Of a DNA stretch of 64,000 nt, positions 44,914 to 58,797 are shown piece after piece. Source of the DNA: Streptomyces sp. NBC_01723. GTDB lineage: Bacteria; Actinomycetota; Actinomycetes; Streptomycetales; Streptomycetaceae. The DNA lies in contig NZ_CP109171.1 in assembly GCF_036246005.1 (NCBI RefSeq), positions 5,444,001 through 5,508,000 on the forward strand, read 5' to 3'. The notes beneath the pieces are model-generated. The model was not told where the DNA came from, made no database searches, and was given only the letters and a program-made list of their open reading frames with translations. A program made the translations under genes and the position numbers. Position 1 is the first letter of the stretch. Each line of letters opens with the position of its first letter.

Positions 44914-45990
44914 ATGTTCGAGGCCGTCGAGGAACTCGTCGCCGAGCACGCCGACCTGGAGACGAAGCTCGCCGACCCGTCGGTCCACTCCGACCAGGCC
45001 AACGCCCGCAAGCTGAACAAGCGTTACGCCGAGCTGACCCCGATCGTCGCCACGTTCCGCTCCTGGAAGCAGACGGGCGACGACATCGAGACCGCGCGCG
45101 AGCTGGCCGCCGACGACCCCGACTTCGCAGCCGAGGTCAAGGAGCTGGACAAGCAGCGCGAGGAGCTCACCGAGAAGCTCCGCCTCCTGCTCGTCCCGCG
45201 CGATCCCAGCGACGACAAGGACGTCATCCTGGAGATCAAGGCGGGCGCCGGCGGCGACGAGTCCGCCCTGTTCGCCGGTGACCTGCTGCGCATGTACCTG
45301 CGCTACGCCGAGCGGGTCGGCTGGAAGACCGAGGTCATCGACTCCACCGAGTCCGAGCTGGGCGGCTACAAGGACGTCCAGGTCGCCGTGAAGACCAAGG
45401 GCGGCCAGGGCGCCACCGAGCCGGGCCAGGGTGTCTGGGCGCGGCTGAAGTACGAGGGCGGCGTGCACCGCGTGCAGCGGGTGCCCGCGACCGAGTCGCA
45501 GGGCCGGATCCACACCTCCGCGGCCGGCGTGCTCGTCACGCCCGAGGCCGAGGAGATCGACGTCGAGATCAACCCCAACGACCTGCGCATCGACGTCTAC
45601 CGCTCCTCCGGGCCCGGCGGTCAGTCCGTCAACACCACCGACTCCGCCGTGCGCATCACGCACATCCCGACCGGGGTCGTCGCCTCCTGCCAGAACGAGA
45701 AGAGCCAGCTGCAGAACAAGGAGCAGGCGATGCGTATCCTGCGCTCCAGGCTGCTCGCGGCCGCGCAGGAGGAGGCGGAGAAGGAGGCGGCGGACGCCCG
45801 GCGCAGCCAGGTCCGCACCGTCGACCGCTCCGAGAAGATCCGTACGTACAACTTCCCGGAGAACCGCATCTCGGACCACCGCGTCGGCTTCAAGGCGTAC
45901 AACCTGGACCAGGTCCTGGACGGCGACCTCGACTCGGTGATCCAGGCCTGCGTCGACGCCGACTCGGCCGCCAAGCTCGCCGCGGCGTAA
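44914..45990 (+). CDS. prfA: Peptide chain release factor 1
   Basis: A 358-residue class I release factor. The codon-recognition tripeptide is PAT ([16 protein letters not shown]), which reads UAG/UAA, and the peptidyl-hydrolysis loop is [19 protein letters not shown] (GGQ). ATG 44914 is 7 nt behind AGGAG. It is followed by prmC, which methylates the GGQ Gln, 51 bp downstream. Confidence 0.97.
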   Translation: MFEAVEELVAEHADLETKLADPSVHSDQANARKLNKRYAELTPIVATFRSWKQTGDDIETARELAADDPDFAAEVKELDKQREELTEKLRLLLVPRDPSDDKDVILEIKAGAGGDESALFAGDLLRMYLRYAERVGWKTEVIDSTESELGGYKDVQVAVKTKGGQGATEPGQGVWARLKYEGGVHRVQRVPATESQGRIHTSAAGVLVTPEAEEIDVEINPNDLRIDVYRSSGPGGQSVNTTDSAVRITHIPTGVVASCQNEKSQLQNKEQAMRILRSRLLAAAQEEAEKEAADARRSQVRTVDRSEKIRTYNFPENRISDHRVGFKAYNLDQVLDGDLDSVIQACVDADSAAKLAAA

Positions 45991-46041
45991 GCACCGCCGC
46001 ACCACCCGCACCGGACAACAGCTCAGCCCCGGAGGACCAGC

Positions 46042-46887
46042 GTGAACCTGCTGCTCATGGAGGTGGCCCAGGCCACCCGGCGGCTGGCCGACGCCGGCGT
46101 GCCCTCACCGCGCACCGACGCGGAGGAACTCGCCGCGTACCTGCACGGCGTCAAGCGGGGCGAGCTGCACACCGTGCCGGACGCGGAGTTCGACGCCCGC
46201 TACTGGGAGGTCGTCGCCCGCCGTGAGGCGCGCGAGCCGCTCCAGCACATCACCGGCCGCGCCTACTTCCGCTACCTGGAGCTCCAGGTGGGCCCCGGCG
46301 TCTTCGTGCCCCGCCCCGAGACCGAGTCCGTCGTCGGCTGGGCCATAGACGCGGTGCGCGCCATGGACGTGGTCGAACCCTGCATCGTGGACCTGTGCAC
46401 CGGTTCCGGCGCCATCGCGCTCGCGCTCGCCCAGGAGGTGCCCCGCTCGCGCGTGCACGCCGTGGAGCTGTCCGAGGACGCGCTCAGGTGGACCCGCAAG
46501 AACATGGAGGGGTCCAGGGTCGAGCTGCGCCAGGGAGACGCCCTGGCGGCCTTCCCGGACCTCGACGGACAGGTCGACCTGGTCGTCTCCAACCCGCCGT
46601 ACATCCCGCTCACCGAGTGGGAGTACGTCGCACCCGAGGCTCGCGACCACGATCCGCAGATGGCCCTGTTCTCCGGCGAGGACGGCCTCGACCTGATCCG
46701 CGGCCTGGAACGCACCGCGCACCGCCTGCTGCGCCCCGGCGGCGTGGTCGTCGTCGAGCACGCCGACACCCAGGGCGGCCAGGTGCCGTGGATCTTCACC
46801 GAGGAGCGGGGCTGGGCCGACGCGGCCGACCACCCCGACCTCAACAACCGCCCGCGGTTCGCGACCGCCCGCAAGGCACTGCCGTGA
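46042..46887 (+). CDS. prmC: Release factor glutamine methyltransferase
   Basis: A 281-residue PrmC/HemK. A helical N-terminal domain (residues about 1-90) is followed by a SAM-binding Rossmann domain with VDLCTGSGAIALALAQEVP and the catalytic LVVSNPPYIPLTE (NPPY). It methylates the GGQ glutamine of release factors. Its TGA stop overlaps a 17-codon reading frame that leads into the next gene. GTG is used as start. Confidence 0.95.
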   Translation: MNLLLMEVAQATRRLADAGVPSPRTDAEELAAYLHGVKRGELHTVPDAEFDARYWEVVARREAREPLQHITGRAYFRYLELQVGPGVFVPRPETESVVGWAIDAVRAMDVVEPCIVDLCTGSGAIALALAQEVPRSRVHAVELSEDALRWTRKNMEGSRVELRQGDALAAFPDLDGQVDLVVSNPPYIPLTEWEYVAPEARDHDPQMALFSGEDGLDLIRGLERTAHRLLRPGGVVVVEHADTQGGQVPWIFTEERGWADAADHPDLNNRPRFATARKALP

Positions 46888-46937
46888 GCACCGCCCCGAC
46901 TTCCATCCCGCAGTACGTGTACGAGGAGGCCCGCTAA
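46884..46937 (+). CDS. 17-codon bridge reading frame between prmC and the Sua5 gene
   Basis: GTG 46884 overlaps the prmC stop (GTGA). It encodes VSTAPTSIPQYVYEEAR and ends with TAA immediately before ATG 46938. GAGGAGG inside it is the ribosome site for the next gene. It may only be a translational bridge and not a working peptide. Confidence 0.4.
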   Translation: MSTAPTSIPQYVYEEAR

Positions 46938-47585
46938 ATGGCACGGCGATACGACACCAACGACGCGACCGACCGAGTGACCGGTCTGCGCGAGGCCGCG
47001 TCCGCCGTCCGCCGTGGCGAGCTCGTGGTGCTCCCGACGGACACCGTGTACGGCATCGGCGCCGACGCGTTCTCCGGGGAGGCCGTCGCCGACCTGCTGG
47101 ACGCCAAGGGCCGCGGCCGCAACATGCCCACGCCCGTCCTCATCGGCTCCCCGAACACCCTGCACGGCCTGGTCACCGACTTCTCCGAGCTGGCCTGGGA
47201 GCTGGTCGACGCCTTCTGGCCGGGCGCGCTGACGCTGGTCGCCAAGCACCAGCCGTCCCTCCAGTGGGACCTCGGCGACACCCGCGGCACGGTCGCCGTG
47301 CGCATGCCGCTGCACCCCGTCGCCATCGAGCTGCTCACCGAGTTCGGCCCCATGGCCGTCTCCTCCGCCAACCTCACCGGGCACCCGGCGCCGGAGGACT
47401 GCGACGCCGCCCAGCAGATGCTCGGCGACTCCGTCTCCGTCTACCTCGACGGCGGCCCCACCCCCGGCAACGTCCCGTCGTCCATCGTCGACGTCACCCG
47501 CGAGGTGCCGGTGCTGCTGCGCGCGGGCGCGCTCTCCGCCGAGGAGCTGCGCAAGGTGGTACCCGACCTCGAGGTGGCGAATTGA
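46938..47585 (+). CDS. Threonylcarbamoyl-AMP synthase (Sua5/YwlC/TsaC)
   Basis: A 215-residue YrdC/Sua5-domain protein: VLPTDTVYGIGADAFSGEAV, then RGRNMPTPVLIGSPNTLHGLV, FWPGALTLVAKHQP and PMAVSSANLTGHPAPEDC. It makes threonylcarbamoyl-adenylate for the t6A modification of tRNAs reading ANN. ATG 46938 is directly preceded by a TAA stop and by GAGGAGG 8-14 nt upstream. The next gene overlaps its stop (TTGA). Confidence 0.95.
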   Translation: MARRYDTNDATDRVTGLREAASAVRRGELVVLPTDTVYGIGADAFSGEAVADLLDAKGRGRNMPTPVLIGSPNTLHGLVTDFSELAWELVDAFWPGALTLVAKHQPSLQWDLGDTRGTVAVRMPLHPVAIELLTEFGPMAVSSANLTGHPAPEDCDAAQQMLGDSVSVYLDGGPTPGNVPSSIVDVTREVPVLLRAGALSAEELRKVVPDLEVAN

Positions 47586-48262
47586 CGGCCCCTGGGACGG
47601 GGCGTGGCATAGGCAACGGGGAACGTGCCGCGGAGATCACGACAACGTTCGTCGGGCTTCCGCGCGACAGCTTCCGCATCCTCCACGTCAGCACCGGCAA
47701 CGTCTGCCGCTCGCCCATCACCGAGCGGCTGACCCGGCATTTCGTGACGGAGCGGCTCGGCGTGCTGGGCGGCGGCCTCATCGTGGAGAGCGCGGGCACC
47801 TGGGGCCACGAGGGCGCGCCGATGGAGGCGAACGCGGAGACGGTCCTCGCGGACTTCGGCGCGGACGCGGCCGGGTTCACCGGGCGTGAGCTGCTCGACG
47901 AGCACGTGATCCGCGCCGACCTGGTGCTCACCGCCACGCGGGACCACCGGGCGCAGGTCATCTCCATGGGCCACTCGGCCGGACTGCGCACCTTCACCCT
48001 CAAGGAGTTCACCCGCCTGGTCAACGCCATCGACCCGGCGACGCTGCCGTCCCTGGACGAGGGCGTGGTCACCCGCGCACGCGCCCTGGTCCGCGCGGCG
48101 GCGGCGCTACGCGGGTGGCTCCTGGCGCCCACGGTGGAGGCGGACGAGGTGTACGACCCCTACGGCGCGCCGCTGACCTTCTTCCGCTCGGTGGGCGACG
48201 AGATTCACCAGGCACTGGATCCCGTGGTGACGGCGCTGACGGGGGTCGCGGCGCGGGCGTAG
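47582..48262 (+). CDS. Low-molecular-weight tyrosine phosphatase-like protein, nucleophile Cys replaced by Ser
   Basis: A 226-residue protein with an LMW-PTP fold. The P-loop reads HVSTGNVCRSPITERL, where the usual first Cys of CxxNxCRS is Ser, while the second Cys, Arg and Ser stay. The general-acid Asp region is present near the C terminus (VYDPYGAPLTFF). Loss of the nucleophile suggests binding without hydrolysis, or a different reaction. TTG 47582 overlaps the Sua5 stop (TTGA), with GAGGTGG upstream. Confidence 0.85.
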   Translation: MTAPGTGRGIGNGERAAEITTTFVGLPRDSFRILHVSTGNVCRSPITERLTRHFVTERLGVLGGGLIVESAGTWGHEGAPMEANAETVLADFGADAAGFTGRELLDEHVIRADLVLTATRDHRAQVISMGHSAGLRTFTLKEFTRLVNAIDPATLPSLDEGVVTRARALVRAAAALRGWLLAPTVEADEVYDPYGAPLTFFRSVGDEIHQALDPVVTALTGVAARA

Positions 48263-48348
48263 GGCGTACGGCCGCGACGCCGGGCGGCATCCCGCCCTCG
48301 GGCCTACATTGGTCGTACGTCACCGTCGACGCACGCCCGGAGCACACC

Positions 48349-49605
<1,257 letters not shown>

Positions 49606-49735
49606 GGTGGGGTGGACGTACGCACGTGCACAGCCACTCGTGCAACCATCGTCGATACCCGGAAGTCCTCAACCGTATGCGTGCATCGCTAGGGTGTGGG
49701 GCTGAGGATGGCCAGCGAGACCTGTGGGGAAGCCC

Positions 49736-51049
49736 GTGCGTGAATACCTGCTGACGCTCTGCATCACGGCCGCGGTGACGTATCTGCTGACAGGGCCGGT
49801 ACGGAAGTTCGCGATCGTGGCAGGAGCGATGCCGGAGATCCGGGCACGTGACGTGCACCGGGAACCCACTCCGCGGCTCGGCGGGATCGCCATGTTCTTC
49901 GGGCTGTGCGCGGGCCTGCTGGTCGCCGACCACCTCACCAACCTCAGTGAGGTCTTCGAGAAGTCCAACGAACCGCGCGCCCTGCTCTCCGGCGCCGCCC
50001 TGATCTGGCTGATCGGCGTCCTGGACGACAAGTTCGAGATCGACGCCCTGATCAAGCTGGGCGGGCAGATGATCGCCGCCGGCGTGATGGTGGTGCAGGG
50101 GCTGACCATCCTGTGGATCCCGCTGCCCGGCATCGGCACGGTGGCGCTCACCCAGTGGCAGGGCACCCTGCTGACGGTGGCGCTGGTGGTCATCACCATC
50201 AACGCGGTCAACTTCGTGGACGGCCTCGACGGCCTCGCGGCGGGCATGGTGTGCATCGCGGCGGCGGCGTTCTTCATGTACGCCTACCGGATCTGGTACT
50301 CGTACGGCATCGAGGCCGCCGCGCCCGCCTCGCTCTTCGCCGCCATCCTGATGGGCATGTGCCTGGGCTTCCTGCCGCACAACATGCATCCCGCCCGGAT
50401 CTTCATGGGCGACTCCGGCTCGATGCTGATCGGGCTGGTGCTGGCGGCCGGCGCGATCTCCGTCACGGGCCAGGTGGACCCCGACGTGATGAAGCTCTTC
50501 TCCGGCTCCGAGCGCAACGCCGTGCACCAGATGGTGCCGGTCTACATCCCGCTGCTGATGCCGCTGACCATCATCGCCATCCCGGCCGCCGACCTGATCC
50601 TGGCGATCGTCCGGCGCACCTGGCGCGGCCAGTCGCCGTTCGCGGCGGACCGCGGGCACCTGCACCACCGGCTGCTGGAGATCGGCCACTCGCACAGCCG
50701 CGCGGTGCTGATCATGTACTTCTTCTCGGCGCTCATCGCCTTCGGGGCGCTCGCCTACTCCGTGAACGCCGCGTCCATGTGGATCGTGCTGGGTGTGGTC
50801 TTCCTCAGCGCGATCGGACTGGTCCTGCTCCTGCTGCCGCGCTTCACGCCGCGCGCCCCGCGCTGGGCCGAGCGGTTCGTGCCGCCCCGCTACCGGCGCC
50901 GGAGGGCCGGGGCGGAGACGGAGGCCGCGGAGGCCGCGGAGGCCGCGGTGGTCGCGGACGAGGCCGCCGAGGAGCGGGTGCCGGTCGCCGCGGGGGTCTC
51001 GGGCGTCAACGGGGCCACCGCCATCGGACCCCGTTCGCGCACAAGGTAA
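49736..51049 (+). CDS. WecA/MraY-type undecaprenyl-phosphate sugar-1-phosphate transferase
   Basis: A 437-residue polytopic membrane enzyme with about 10-11 helices. Catalytic Asp residues lie in IGVLDDKFE, NFVDGLDGLAAG and IFMGDSGSM; the substrate loop is GHLHHRLLEIGHSHS. It transfers a sugar-1-phosphate (often GlcNAc-1-P) from its UDP-sugar to a polyprenyl phosphate. The tail is Ala/Glu-rich. GTG 49736 follows GGGGA; GTG 49724 is an alternative. It immediately precedes the atp operon but is probably separate. Confidence 0.92.
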   Translation: MREYLLTLCITAAVTYLLTGPVRKFAIVAGAMPEIRARDVHREPTPRLGGIAMFFGLCAGLLVADHLTNLSEVFEKSNEPRALLSGAALIWLIGVLDDKFEIDALIKLGGQMIAAGVMVVQGLTILWIPLPGIGTVALTQWQGTLLTVALVVITINAVNFVDGLDGLAAGMVCIAAAAFFMYAYRIWYSYGIEAAAPASLFAAILMGMCLGFLPHNMHPARIFMGDSGSMLIGLVLAAGAISVTGQVDPDVMKLFSGSERNAVHQMVPVYIPLLMPLTIIAIPAADLILAIVRRTWRGQSPFAADRGHLHHRLLEIGHSHSRAVLIMYFFSALIAFGALAYSVNAASMWIVLGVVFLSAIGLVLLLLPRFTPRAPRWAERFVPPRYRRRRAGAETEAAEAAEAAVVADEAAEERVPVAAGVSGVNGATAIGPRSRTR

Positions 51050-51336
51050 GAATCTGACTAGAGCATTGCCAAGTCGTGGTGGAGCGAATCGCCCCATTAC
51101 CAGACAAGTGGGTGCAGTGATTGCACATACGCGCACTGTCACTCTCATGTGTGACAGTAAGCACACCCACAGGTAAAGACCTCATCAAATAGTTTGTGAT
51201 ACGGTTCACGAGAACCCCCGGGTAGAGCCTAAGGACCGTGATGCGACGGTCTCTTGGGCGTGAGGACTCCGTTCGGCCCGGGACTACGCTCGTCCATGAC
51301 GACACCCTGCCCCCTGTGAAAAGCGGAGTTGCCGCC

Positions 51337-51771
51337 ATGCCGTCCAATGACGTCCGGACCTTGCTTCAGGCTGCCGTGCCCACGGCTGCCGTCGGCGCAG
51401 TAGCCGCCGTCGTCAGCGCCGTGGCCGCCGGCGGCAAGGGCGCGGTCGGGGCCGTCGTCGCGACCTTGGTGGCGATGCTCTTCATGGGGATCGGTCTCTA
51501 CGTCCTGCAGCGCACGGCGAAATCACTTCCGCACCTTTTCCAGGCGATGGGCCTGATGCTCTACGCGGCACAGATCCTGCTGCTGTTCGTCTTCCTCGCC
51601 GCGTTCAAGAACACCACGCTGTTCAACCCCCGGTCCTTCGCGATCACTCTGGTCGTCGTCACACTCACGTGGATCGCCGCCCAGACGCGGGCCCACATGA
51701 AGGCCAAGATCCTCTACGTCGAGCCCGAGTCCTCGAGCGACAAGCCCGAGAAGACGGGCCACTCGTCGTGA
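51337..51771 (+). CDS. atpI: ATP synthase accessory protein AtpI
   Basis: A 144-residue membrane protein with four hydrophobic segments (AVPTAAVGAVAAVVSAVAAG, GAVVATLVAMLFMGIGLYVL, MGLMLYAAQILLLFVFLAAF, SFAITLVVVTLTWIAAQTRA). Its place ahead of atpB marks it as AtpI, which helps assembly of the c-ring and/or carries Mg2+. ATG 51337 was chosen behind GGAG. The upstream 287-bp gap holds the likely atp promoter; no hexamer is assigned. The gap to atpB is 225 bp without a supported gene. Confidence 0.85.
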   Translation: MPSNDVRTLLQAAVPTAAVGAVAAVVSAVAAGGKGAVGAVVATLVAMLFMGIGLYVLQRTAKSLPHLFQAMGLMLYAAQILLLFVFLAAFKNTTLFNPRSFAITLVVVTLTWIAAQTRAHMKAKILYVEPESSSDKPEKTGHSS

Positions 51772-51996
51772 GGGGTAGGGCCGGGATAAAGAGGCATGTG
51801 AAGTCCTGCTATCGTCCGGTGCCAACTGCGGCATCGCGGGCGCGGGCATCCGAGCTGACGCCTGCTCAATCGCGAGGCGAGATGCCCCACAGCCGCCCCC
51901 ACATCCGTAACACCAGTCCCGTGCCGAACTGCGGCCCCGCGCCGCGCCGACACAACGAGGTTGCCGTACCCATGCGCCACGATGAAGGAGCCCGCG

Positions 51997-52821
51997 GTGA
52001 GTGCTGACCCGACGCAGGTGCTCGCCTTCGAGACCGACTGCCACCTCTTCGACGGGTGTGGCTTCCCGGCTCCCGGCCTGCACTCGTTCCTCTTCGAGCC
52101 GCTCTGGGGCAACGCAGACGGCAACGGCCTTTACTTCAACAAGCCGATGCTGCTCGCCCTGCTCGGCTCCATCATCATCGTGGGCTTCTTCTGGGCCGCC
52201 TTCAACAAGCCGAAGGTCGTCCCGGGCAAGCTCCAGATGGTCGCCGAAGCCGGCTACGACTTCATCCGCCGCGGCGTCGTCTACGAGACCATCGGCAAGA
52301 AGGAAGGCGAGAAGTACGTCCCGCTGGTCGTCTCGCTCTTCTTCTTCATCTGGATGATGAACCTCTGGTCGATCATCCCGGTCGCCCAGTTCCCGGTGAC
52401 GTCGATCATCGCCTACCCCGCCGGCATGGCTCTGATCGTCTACGTCCTCTGGGTCTCGCTCACCTTCAAGCGTCACGGCTTCGTCGGCTTCTTCAAGAAC
52501 GTGACGGGCTACGACAAGTCGCTCGGCCCGGTGCTCCCGCTGGCCATGACGATCGAGTTCTTCTCGAACCTGATCGTCCGCCCGTTCACGCACGCCGTCC
52601 GACTCTTCGCGAACATGTTCGCGGGGCACACGCTGCTTCTGCTGTTCACGATCGCCACCTGGTACATGCTCAACGGCATCGGCATCGCCTACGCCGGCGT
52701 CTCGTTCGTGATGGTCATCGTCATGACGGCCTTCGAACTCTTCATCCAGGCGGTTCAGGCCTACGTGTTCGTCCTGCTGACCTGCACCTTCATCCAGGGC
52801 GCGCTCGCCGAGCACCACTGA
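51997..52821 (+). CDS. atpB: ATP synthase subunit a
   Basis: A 274-residue membrane subunit carrying the proton half-channels. The essential Arg lies in IVRPFTHAVRLFANMFAGHT. Five to six hydrophobic helices are visible (MLLALLGSIIIVGFFWAAF first, last near FELFIQAVQAYVFVLLTCTF). GTG 51997 is 6 nt behind GGAG and gives VSADPTQVLAFETDC at the N terminus. ATG 51982 is less likely. Confidence 0.96.
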   Translation: MSADPTQVLAFETDCHLFDGCGFPAPGLHSFLFEPLWGNADGNGLYFNKPMLLALLGSIIIVGFFWAAFNKPKVVPGKLQMVAEAGYDFIRRGVVYETIGKKEGEKYVPLVVSLFFFIWMMNLWSIIPVAQFPVTSIIAYPAGMALIVYVLWVSLTFKRHGFVGFFKNVTGYDKSLGPVLPLAMTIEFFSNLIVRPFTHAVRLFANMFAGHTLLLLFTIATWYMLNGIGIAYAGVSFVMVIVMTAFELFIQAVQAYVFVLLTCTFIQGALAEHH

Positions 52822-52880
52822 GCACCCCCGCCCCTCGAACACCCCCAGTCGTCCGGTGGCCAACCCCCACCGGTCCGTAA

Positions 52881-53120
<240 letters not shown>

Positions 53121-53160
53121 GACGAGCTGACGACCGACCCTTTCGACGAAAGGCACTGAT

Positions 53161-53721
53161 GTGAACTCCGCCCTGGTACTTCTGGCGGCTGAGGGTGAGA
53201 AGGAGAACCCCCTCATCCCGCCGTGGCCGGAAGTCGTCATCGGCCTCATCGCTTTCGTCATCGTCTTCGGCTTCCTCGCCAAGAAGCTGCTCCCGAACAT
53301 CAACAAGGTTCTGGAAGAGCGTCGCGAGGCCATCGAGGGCGGTATCGAGAAGGCCGAGGCCGCGCAGACCGAGGCCCAGAGCGTCCTTGAGCAGTACAAG
53401 GCCCAGCTCGCCGAGGCCCGTCACGAGGCCGCGCGCCTGCGCCAGGAGGCGCAGGAGCAGGGCGCCACGCTCATCGCCGAGATGCGCGCGGAAGGCCAGC
53501 GGCAGCGTGAGGAGATCATCGCCGCCGGTCACGCCCAGATCCAGGCCGACCGCAAGGCCGCCGCGTCCGCGCTGCGCCAGGACGTCGGCAAGCTGGCCAC
53601 CGACCTGGCCGGCAAGCTCGTCGGCGAGTCCCTCGAGGACCACGCCCGCCAGAGCCGCGTCATCGACCGCTTCCTGGACGAGCTGGACGACAAGGCGACG
53701 AAGGCAGAGGCAACCCGATGA
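53161..53721 (+). CDS. atpF: ATP synthase subunit b
   Basis: A 186-residue stator subunit with one N-terminal membrane helix (PEVVIGLIAFVIVFGFLAKKLL, about residues 20-42). A long charged coiled coil rich in Glu/Ala/Arg follows. It starts at GTG 53161 behind GAAAGG. Its end overlaps atpH (ATGA). Confidence 0.95.
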   Translation: MNSALVLLAAEGEKENPLIPPWPEVVIGLIAFVIVFGFLAKKLLPNINKVLEERREAIEGGIEKAEAAQTEAQSVLEQYKAQLAEARHEAARLRQEAQEQGATLIAEMRAEGQRQREEIIAAGHAQIQADRKAAASALRQDVGKLATDLAGKLVGESLEDHARQSRVIDRFLDELDDKATKAEATR

Positions 53722-54533
53722 ACGGAGCGAGCCGCGAGGCCCTGGCTGCCGCACGCGAGCGTCTCGACGCGCTGACGGACTCCACGTCCGTGGACGCCGG
53801 CTCGCTCGCCGACGAGCTGGCCGCCGTCACCGCGCTGCTCCACCGCGAGGTGTCGCTGCGTCGGGTCCTGACCGACCCGGCGCAGGCCGGCGAGGCCAAG
53901 GCCGACCTTGCCCAGCGCCTCCTCGGCACCCAGGTCAGCGGCCCCGCCGTCGACCTGGTGGCCGGTATGGTGCGCTCCCGCTGGTCGCAGTCCCGCGACC
54001 TGGTGGACGCGCTGGAGGAACTGGCGAACACCGCCGACCTCACCGCGGCCCAGAAGGCGGGCCGGCTCGACGACGTCGAGGACGAGCTGTTCCGGTTCGG
54101 CCGGATCGTCTCCTCGAACACCGAGCTGCGCGCCGCGCTGACCAACCGCTCCGCCTCCACCTCGGCCAAGGGCGAGCTGCTGCGCAGCCTGCTCGGCGGC
54201 CGTGCGGACGCGAGCACCGGGCGTCTGGTCACGCGTCTCGTGACCGCGCCGCGGGGACGTAGCCTGGAGACGGGACTCGAGTCCCTGTCCAAGCTCGCCG
54301 CCGACCGGCGGGACCGGATGGTCGCCGTGGTCACCTCCGCGGTGCCGCTGAGCGACACGCAGAAGCAGCGCCTCGGCGCCGCCCTCGCGAAGGTCTACGG
54401 CCGCCCGATGCACCTCAATCTCGACGTGGACCCCGAGGTCGTCGGAGGCATCCGGGTGCAGGTCGGTGACGAGGTCATCAACGGTTCCATCGCGGACCGT
54501 CTGGAGGAGGCCGGCCGCCGCATGGCGAGCTGA
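53718..54533 (+). CDS. atpH: ATP synthase subunit delta
   Basis: A 271-residue delta subunit, about 90 residues longer than E. coli delta, as usual in actinobacteria. The N-terminal helical part ([20 protein letters not shown]) and the C-terminal conserved [20 protein letters not shown] are recognisable. It connects F1 to the stator. It overlaps atpF by ATGA. Confidence 0.94.
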   Translation: MNGASREALAAARERLDALTDSTSVDAGSLADELAAVTALLHREVSLRRVLTDPAQAGEAKADLAQRLLGTQVSGPAVDLVAGMVRSRWSQSRDLVDALEELANTADLTAAQKAGRLDDVEDELFRFGRIVSSNTELRAALTNRSASTSAKGELLRSLLGGRADASTGRLVTRLVTAPRGRSLETGLESLSKLAADRRDRMVAVVTSAVPLSDTQKQRLGAALAKVYGRPMHLNLDVDPEVVGGIRVQVGDEVINGSIADRLEEAGRRMAS

Positions 54534-54616
54534 CCCCCCGCGCGAGACAACAGCACAGCAAGCAGTACGTACTTACGACGGCCCTGGTTGGGCCGTGCAG
54601 AGGATTCACCTCTTAC

Positions 54617-54650
54617 TGGGGGGAGTCCCCGACTCGTGGAATACCCCCCA
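54617..54650 (+). repeat. Palindromic repeat between atpH and atpA
   Basis: TGGGGGG (54617-54623) pairs with CCCCCCA (54644-54650) around AGTCCCCGACTCGTGGAATA. The sequence resembles the GGGGGTCCCCC-type units at 59767 and 61548. It lies 41 bp before atpA and could alter the mRNA ratio of atpH and atpA. Confidence 0.55.
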
Positions 54651-54690
54651 AGTGAAACTTCGGGCCCAACAAGGAGAGCAGGGAACTCAG

Positions 54691-56280
54691 ATGGCGGAGC
54701 TCACGATCCGGCCGGAGGAGATCCGGGACGCACTGGAGAACTTCGTCCAGTCGTACAAGCCGGACGCGGCCTCGCGCGAGGAGGTCGGTACGGTCACCCT
54801 TGCCGGCGACGGCATCGCGAAGGTCGAGGGCCTGCCCTCGGCCATGGCCAACGAACTGCTGAAGTTCGAGGACGGCACCCTCGGCCTCGCCCTCAACCTC
54901 GAGGAGCGCGAGATCGGTGTCGTCGCCCTCGGTGAGTTCAGCGGTATCGAGGAGGGCCAGCCGGTCAGCCGCACCGGCGAGGTCCTGTCGGTCGCCGTGG
55001 GCGAGGGCTACCTCGGCCGCGTGGTCGACCCCCTCGGCAACCCGATCGACGGCCTCGGCGAGATCGAGACCGAGGGCCGCCGCGCCCTCGAACTGCAGGC
55101 CCCCACGGTCATGCAGCGCAAGTCGGTGCACGAGCCGATGGAGACGGGCTACAAGGCCGTCGACGCCATGACCCCGATCGGCCGCGGTCAGCGTCAGCTG
55201 ATCATCGGCGACCGCCAGACCGGCAAGACCGCCCTGGCCGTCGACACGATCATCAACCAGCGTGACAACTGGCGCACCGGCGACCCGAACAAGCAGGTCC
55301 GCTGCATCTACGTCGCCATCGGCCAGAAGGGCTCCACCATCGCGTCGGTCCGCCGCGCGCTGGAGGAGAACGGCGCGCTGGAGTACACGACCATCGTGGC
55401 CGCCCCGGCGTCCGACCCGGCCGGCTTCAAGTACCTGGCGCCGTACACCGGCTCGGCCATCGGCCAGCAGTGGATGTACGAGGGCAAGCACGTCCTGATC
55501 ATCTTCGACGACCTGTCGAAGCAGGCCGACGCCTACCGCGCCGTGTCGCTGCTGCTGCGCCGCCCGCCGGGCCGCGAGGCCTACCCGGGTGACGTCTTCT
55601 ACCTGCACTCCCGTCTGCTGGAGCGCTGCGCCAAGCTCTCCGACGACATGGGCGCCGGTTCGATGACCGGACTGCCGATCGTCGAGACCAAGGCCAACGA
55701 CGTCTCGGCGTTCATCCCGACCAACGTCATCTCCATCACCGACGGCCAGTGCTTCCTGGAGTCCGACCTGTTCAACGCCGGTCAGCGTCCGGCCCTGAAC
55801 GTCGGTATCTCGGTCTCCCGCGTCGGTGGCTCCGCCCAGCACAAGGCCATGAAGCAGGTCTCCGGCCGGCTCCGCGTCGACCTCGCCCAGTTCCGTGAGC
55901 TGGAGGCGTTCGCCGCCTTCGGTTCCGACCTGGACGCCGCGTCGAAGTCGCAGCTGGAGCGCGGTCAGCGCATGGTCGAGCTGCTGAAGCAGGACCAGTA
56001 CCAGCCGATGGCCACCGAGGACCAGGTCGTCTCCGTCTGGGCCGGTACCACCGGCAAGATGGACGAGGTGCCCGTCGCCGACATCAGCCGCTTCGAGAAG
56101 GAGCTGCTGGAGTACCTGCACCGCCAGGAGCAGGGCCTCATGACCTCCATCAAGGAGGGCGGCAAGATGTCCGACGACACCCTGCAGGCCGTCGCCGAGG
56201 CGATCGCGTCGTTCAAGAAGCAGTTCGAGACCTCGGACGGCAGGCTGCTCGGCGAGGACGCCCCGTCCACCGCCAAGTGA
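54691..56280 (+). CDS. atpA: ATP synthase subunit alpha
   Basis: A 529-residue non-catalytic nucleotide-binding subunit. The Walker A motif is [16 protein letters not shown], and [16 protein letters not shown] is Walker [20 protein letters not shown] is the typical C-terminal region. ATG 54691 is behind AAGGAGA. Three copies per F1. Confidence 0.98.
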   Translation: MAELTIRPEEIRDALENFVQSYKPDAASREEVGTVTLAGDGIAKVEGLPSAMANELLKFEDGTLGLALNLEEREIGVVALGEFSGIEEGQPVSRTGEVLSVAVGEGYLGRVVDPLGNPIDGLGEIETEGRRALELQAPTVMQRKSVHEPMETGYKAVDAMTPIGRGQRQLIIGDRQTGKTALAVDTIINQRDNWRTGDPNKQVRCIYVAIGQKGSTIASVRRALEENGALEYTTIVAAPASDPAGFKYLAPYTGSAIGQQWMYEGKHVLIIFDDLSKQADAYRAVSLLLRRPPGREAYPGDVFYLHSRLLERCAKLSDDMGAGSMTGLPIVETKANDVSAFIPTNVISITDGQCFLESDLFNAGQRPALNVGISVSRVGGSAQHKAMKQVSGRLRVDLAQFRELEAFAAFGSDLDAASKSQLERGQRMVELLKQDQYQPMATEDQVVSVWAGTTGKMDEVPVADISRFEKELLEYLHRQEQGLMTSIKEGGKMSDDTLQAVAEAIASFKKQFETSDGRLLGEDAPSTAK

Positions 56281-56301
56281 CGTAAGGAAGGGACCTGACT
56301 C

Positions 56302-58667
<2,366 letters not shown>

Positions 58668-58681
58668 GCCTCGCGCTCGTG

Positions 58682-58731
58682 GTGAGCCCCACGGCTCACA
58701 CCGGAGGGGGCGGGCGCGTCCCGCCCCCTCC
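58682..58731 (+). terminator. Tandem hairpins between atpD and atpC
   Basis: GTGAGCC/GGCTCAC (58682-58699) is followed by GGAGGGGGCGGG/CCCGCCCCCTCC (58703-58731), a 12-bp stem with a 5-nt loop. The second is as strong as a terminator, yet atpC follows 66 bp on. It may attenuate transcription into atpC or protect the upstream mRNA end. Confidence 0.6.
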
Positions 58732-58797
58732 GTCACGCCCCTTAGACTTGTAACCAACACCCGGCTCTCCCGCCGGGTGGTGACCCGAGGAGCCACC

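Noticed and set aside
51060..51336. TACGGT at 51200-51205 as the atp promoter
   Set aside because: No acceptable -35 at the right spacing; 5'-end mapping would be needed.
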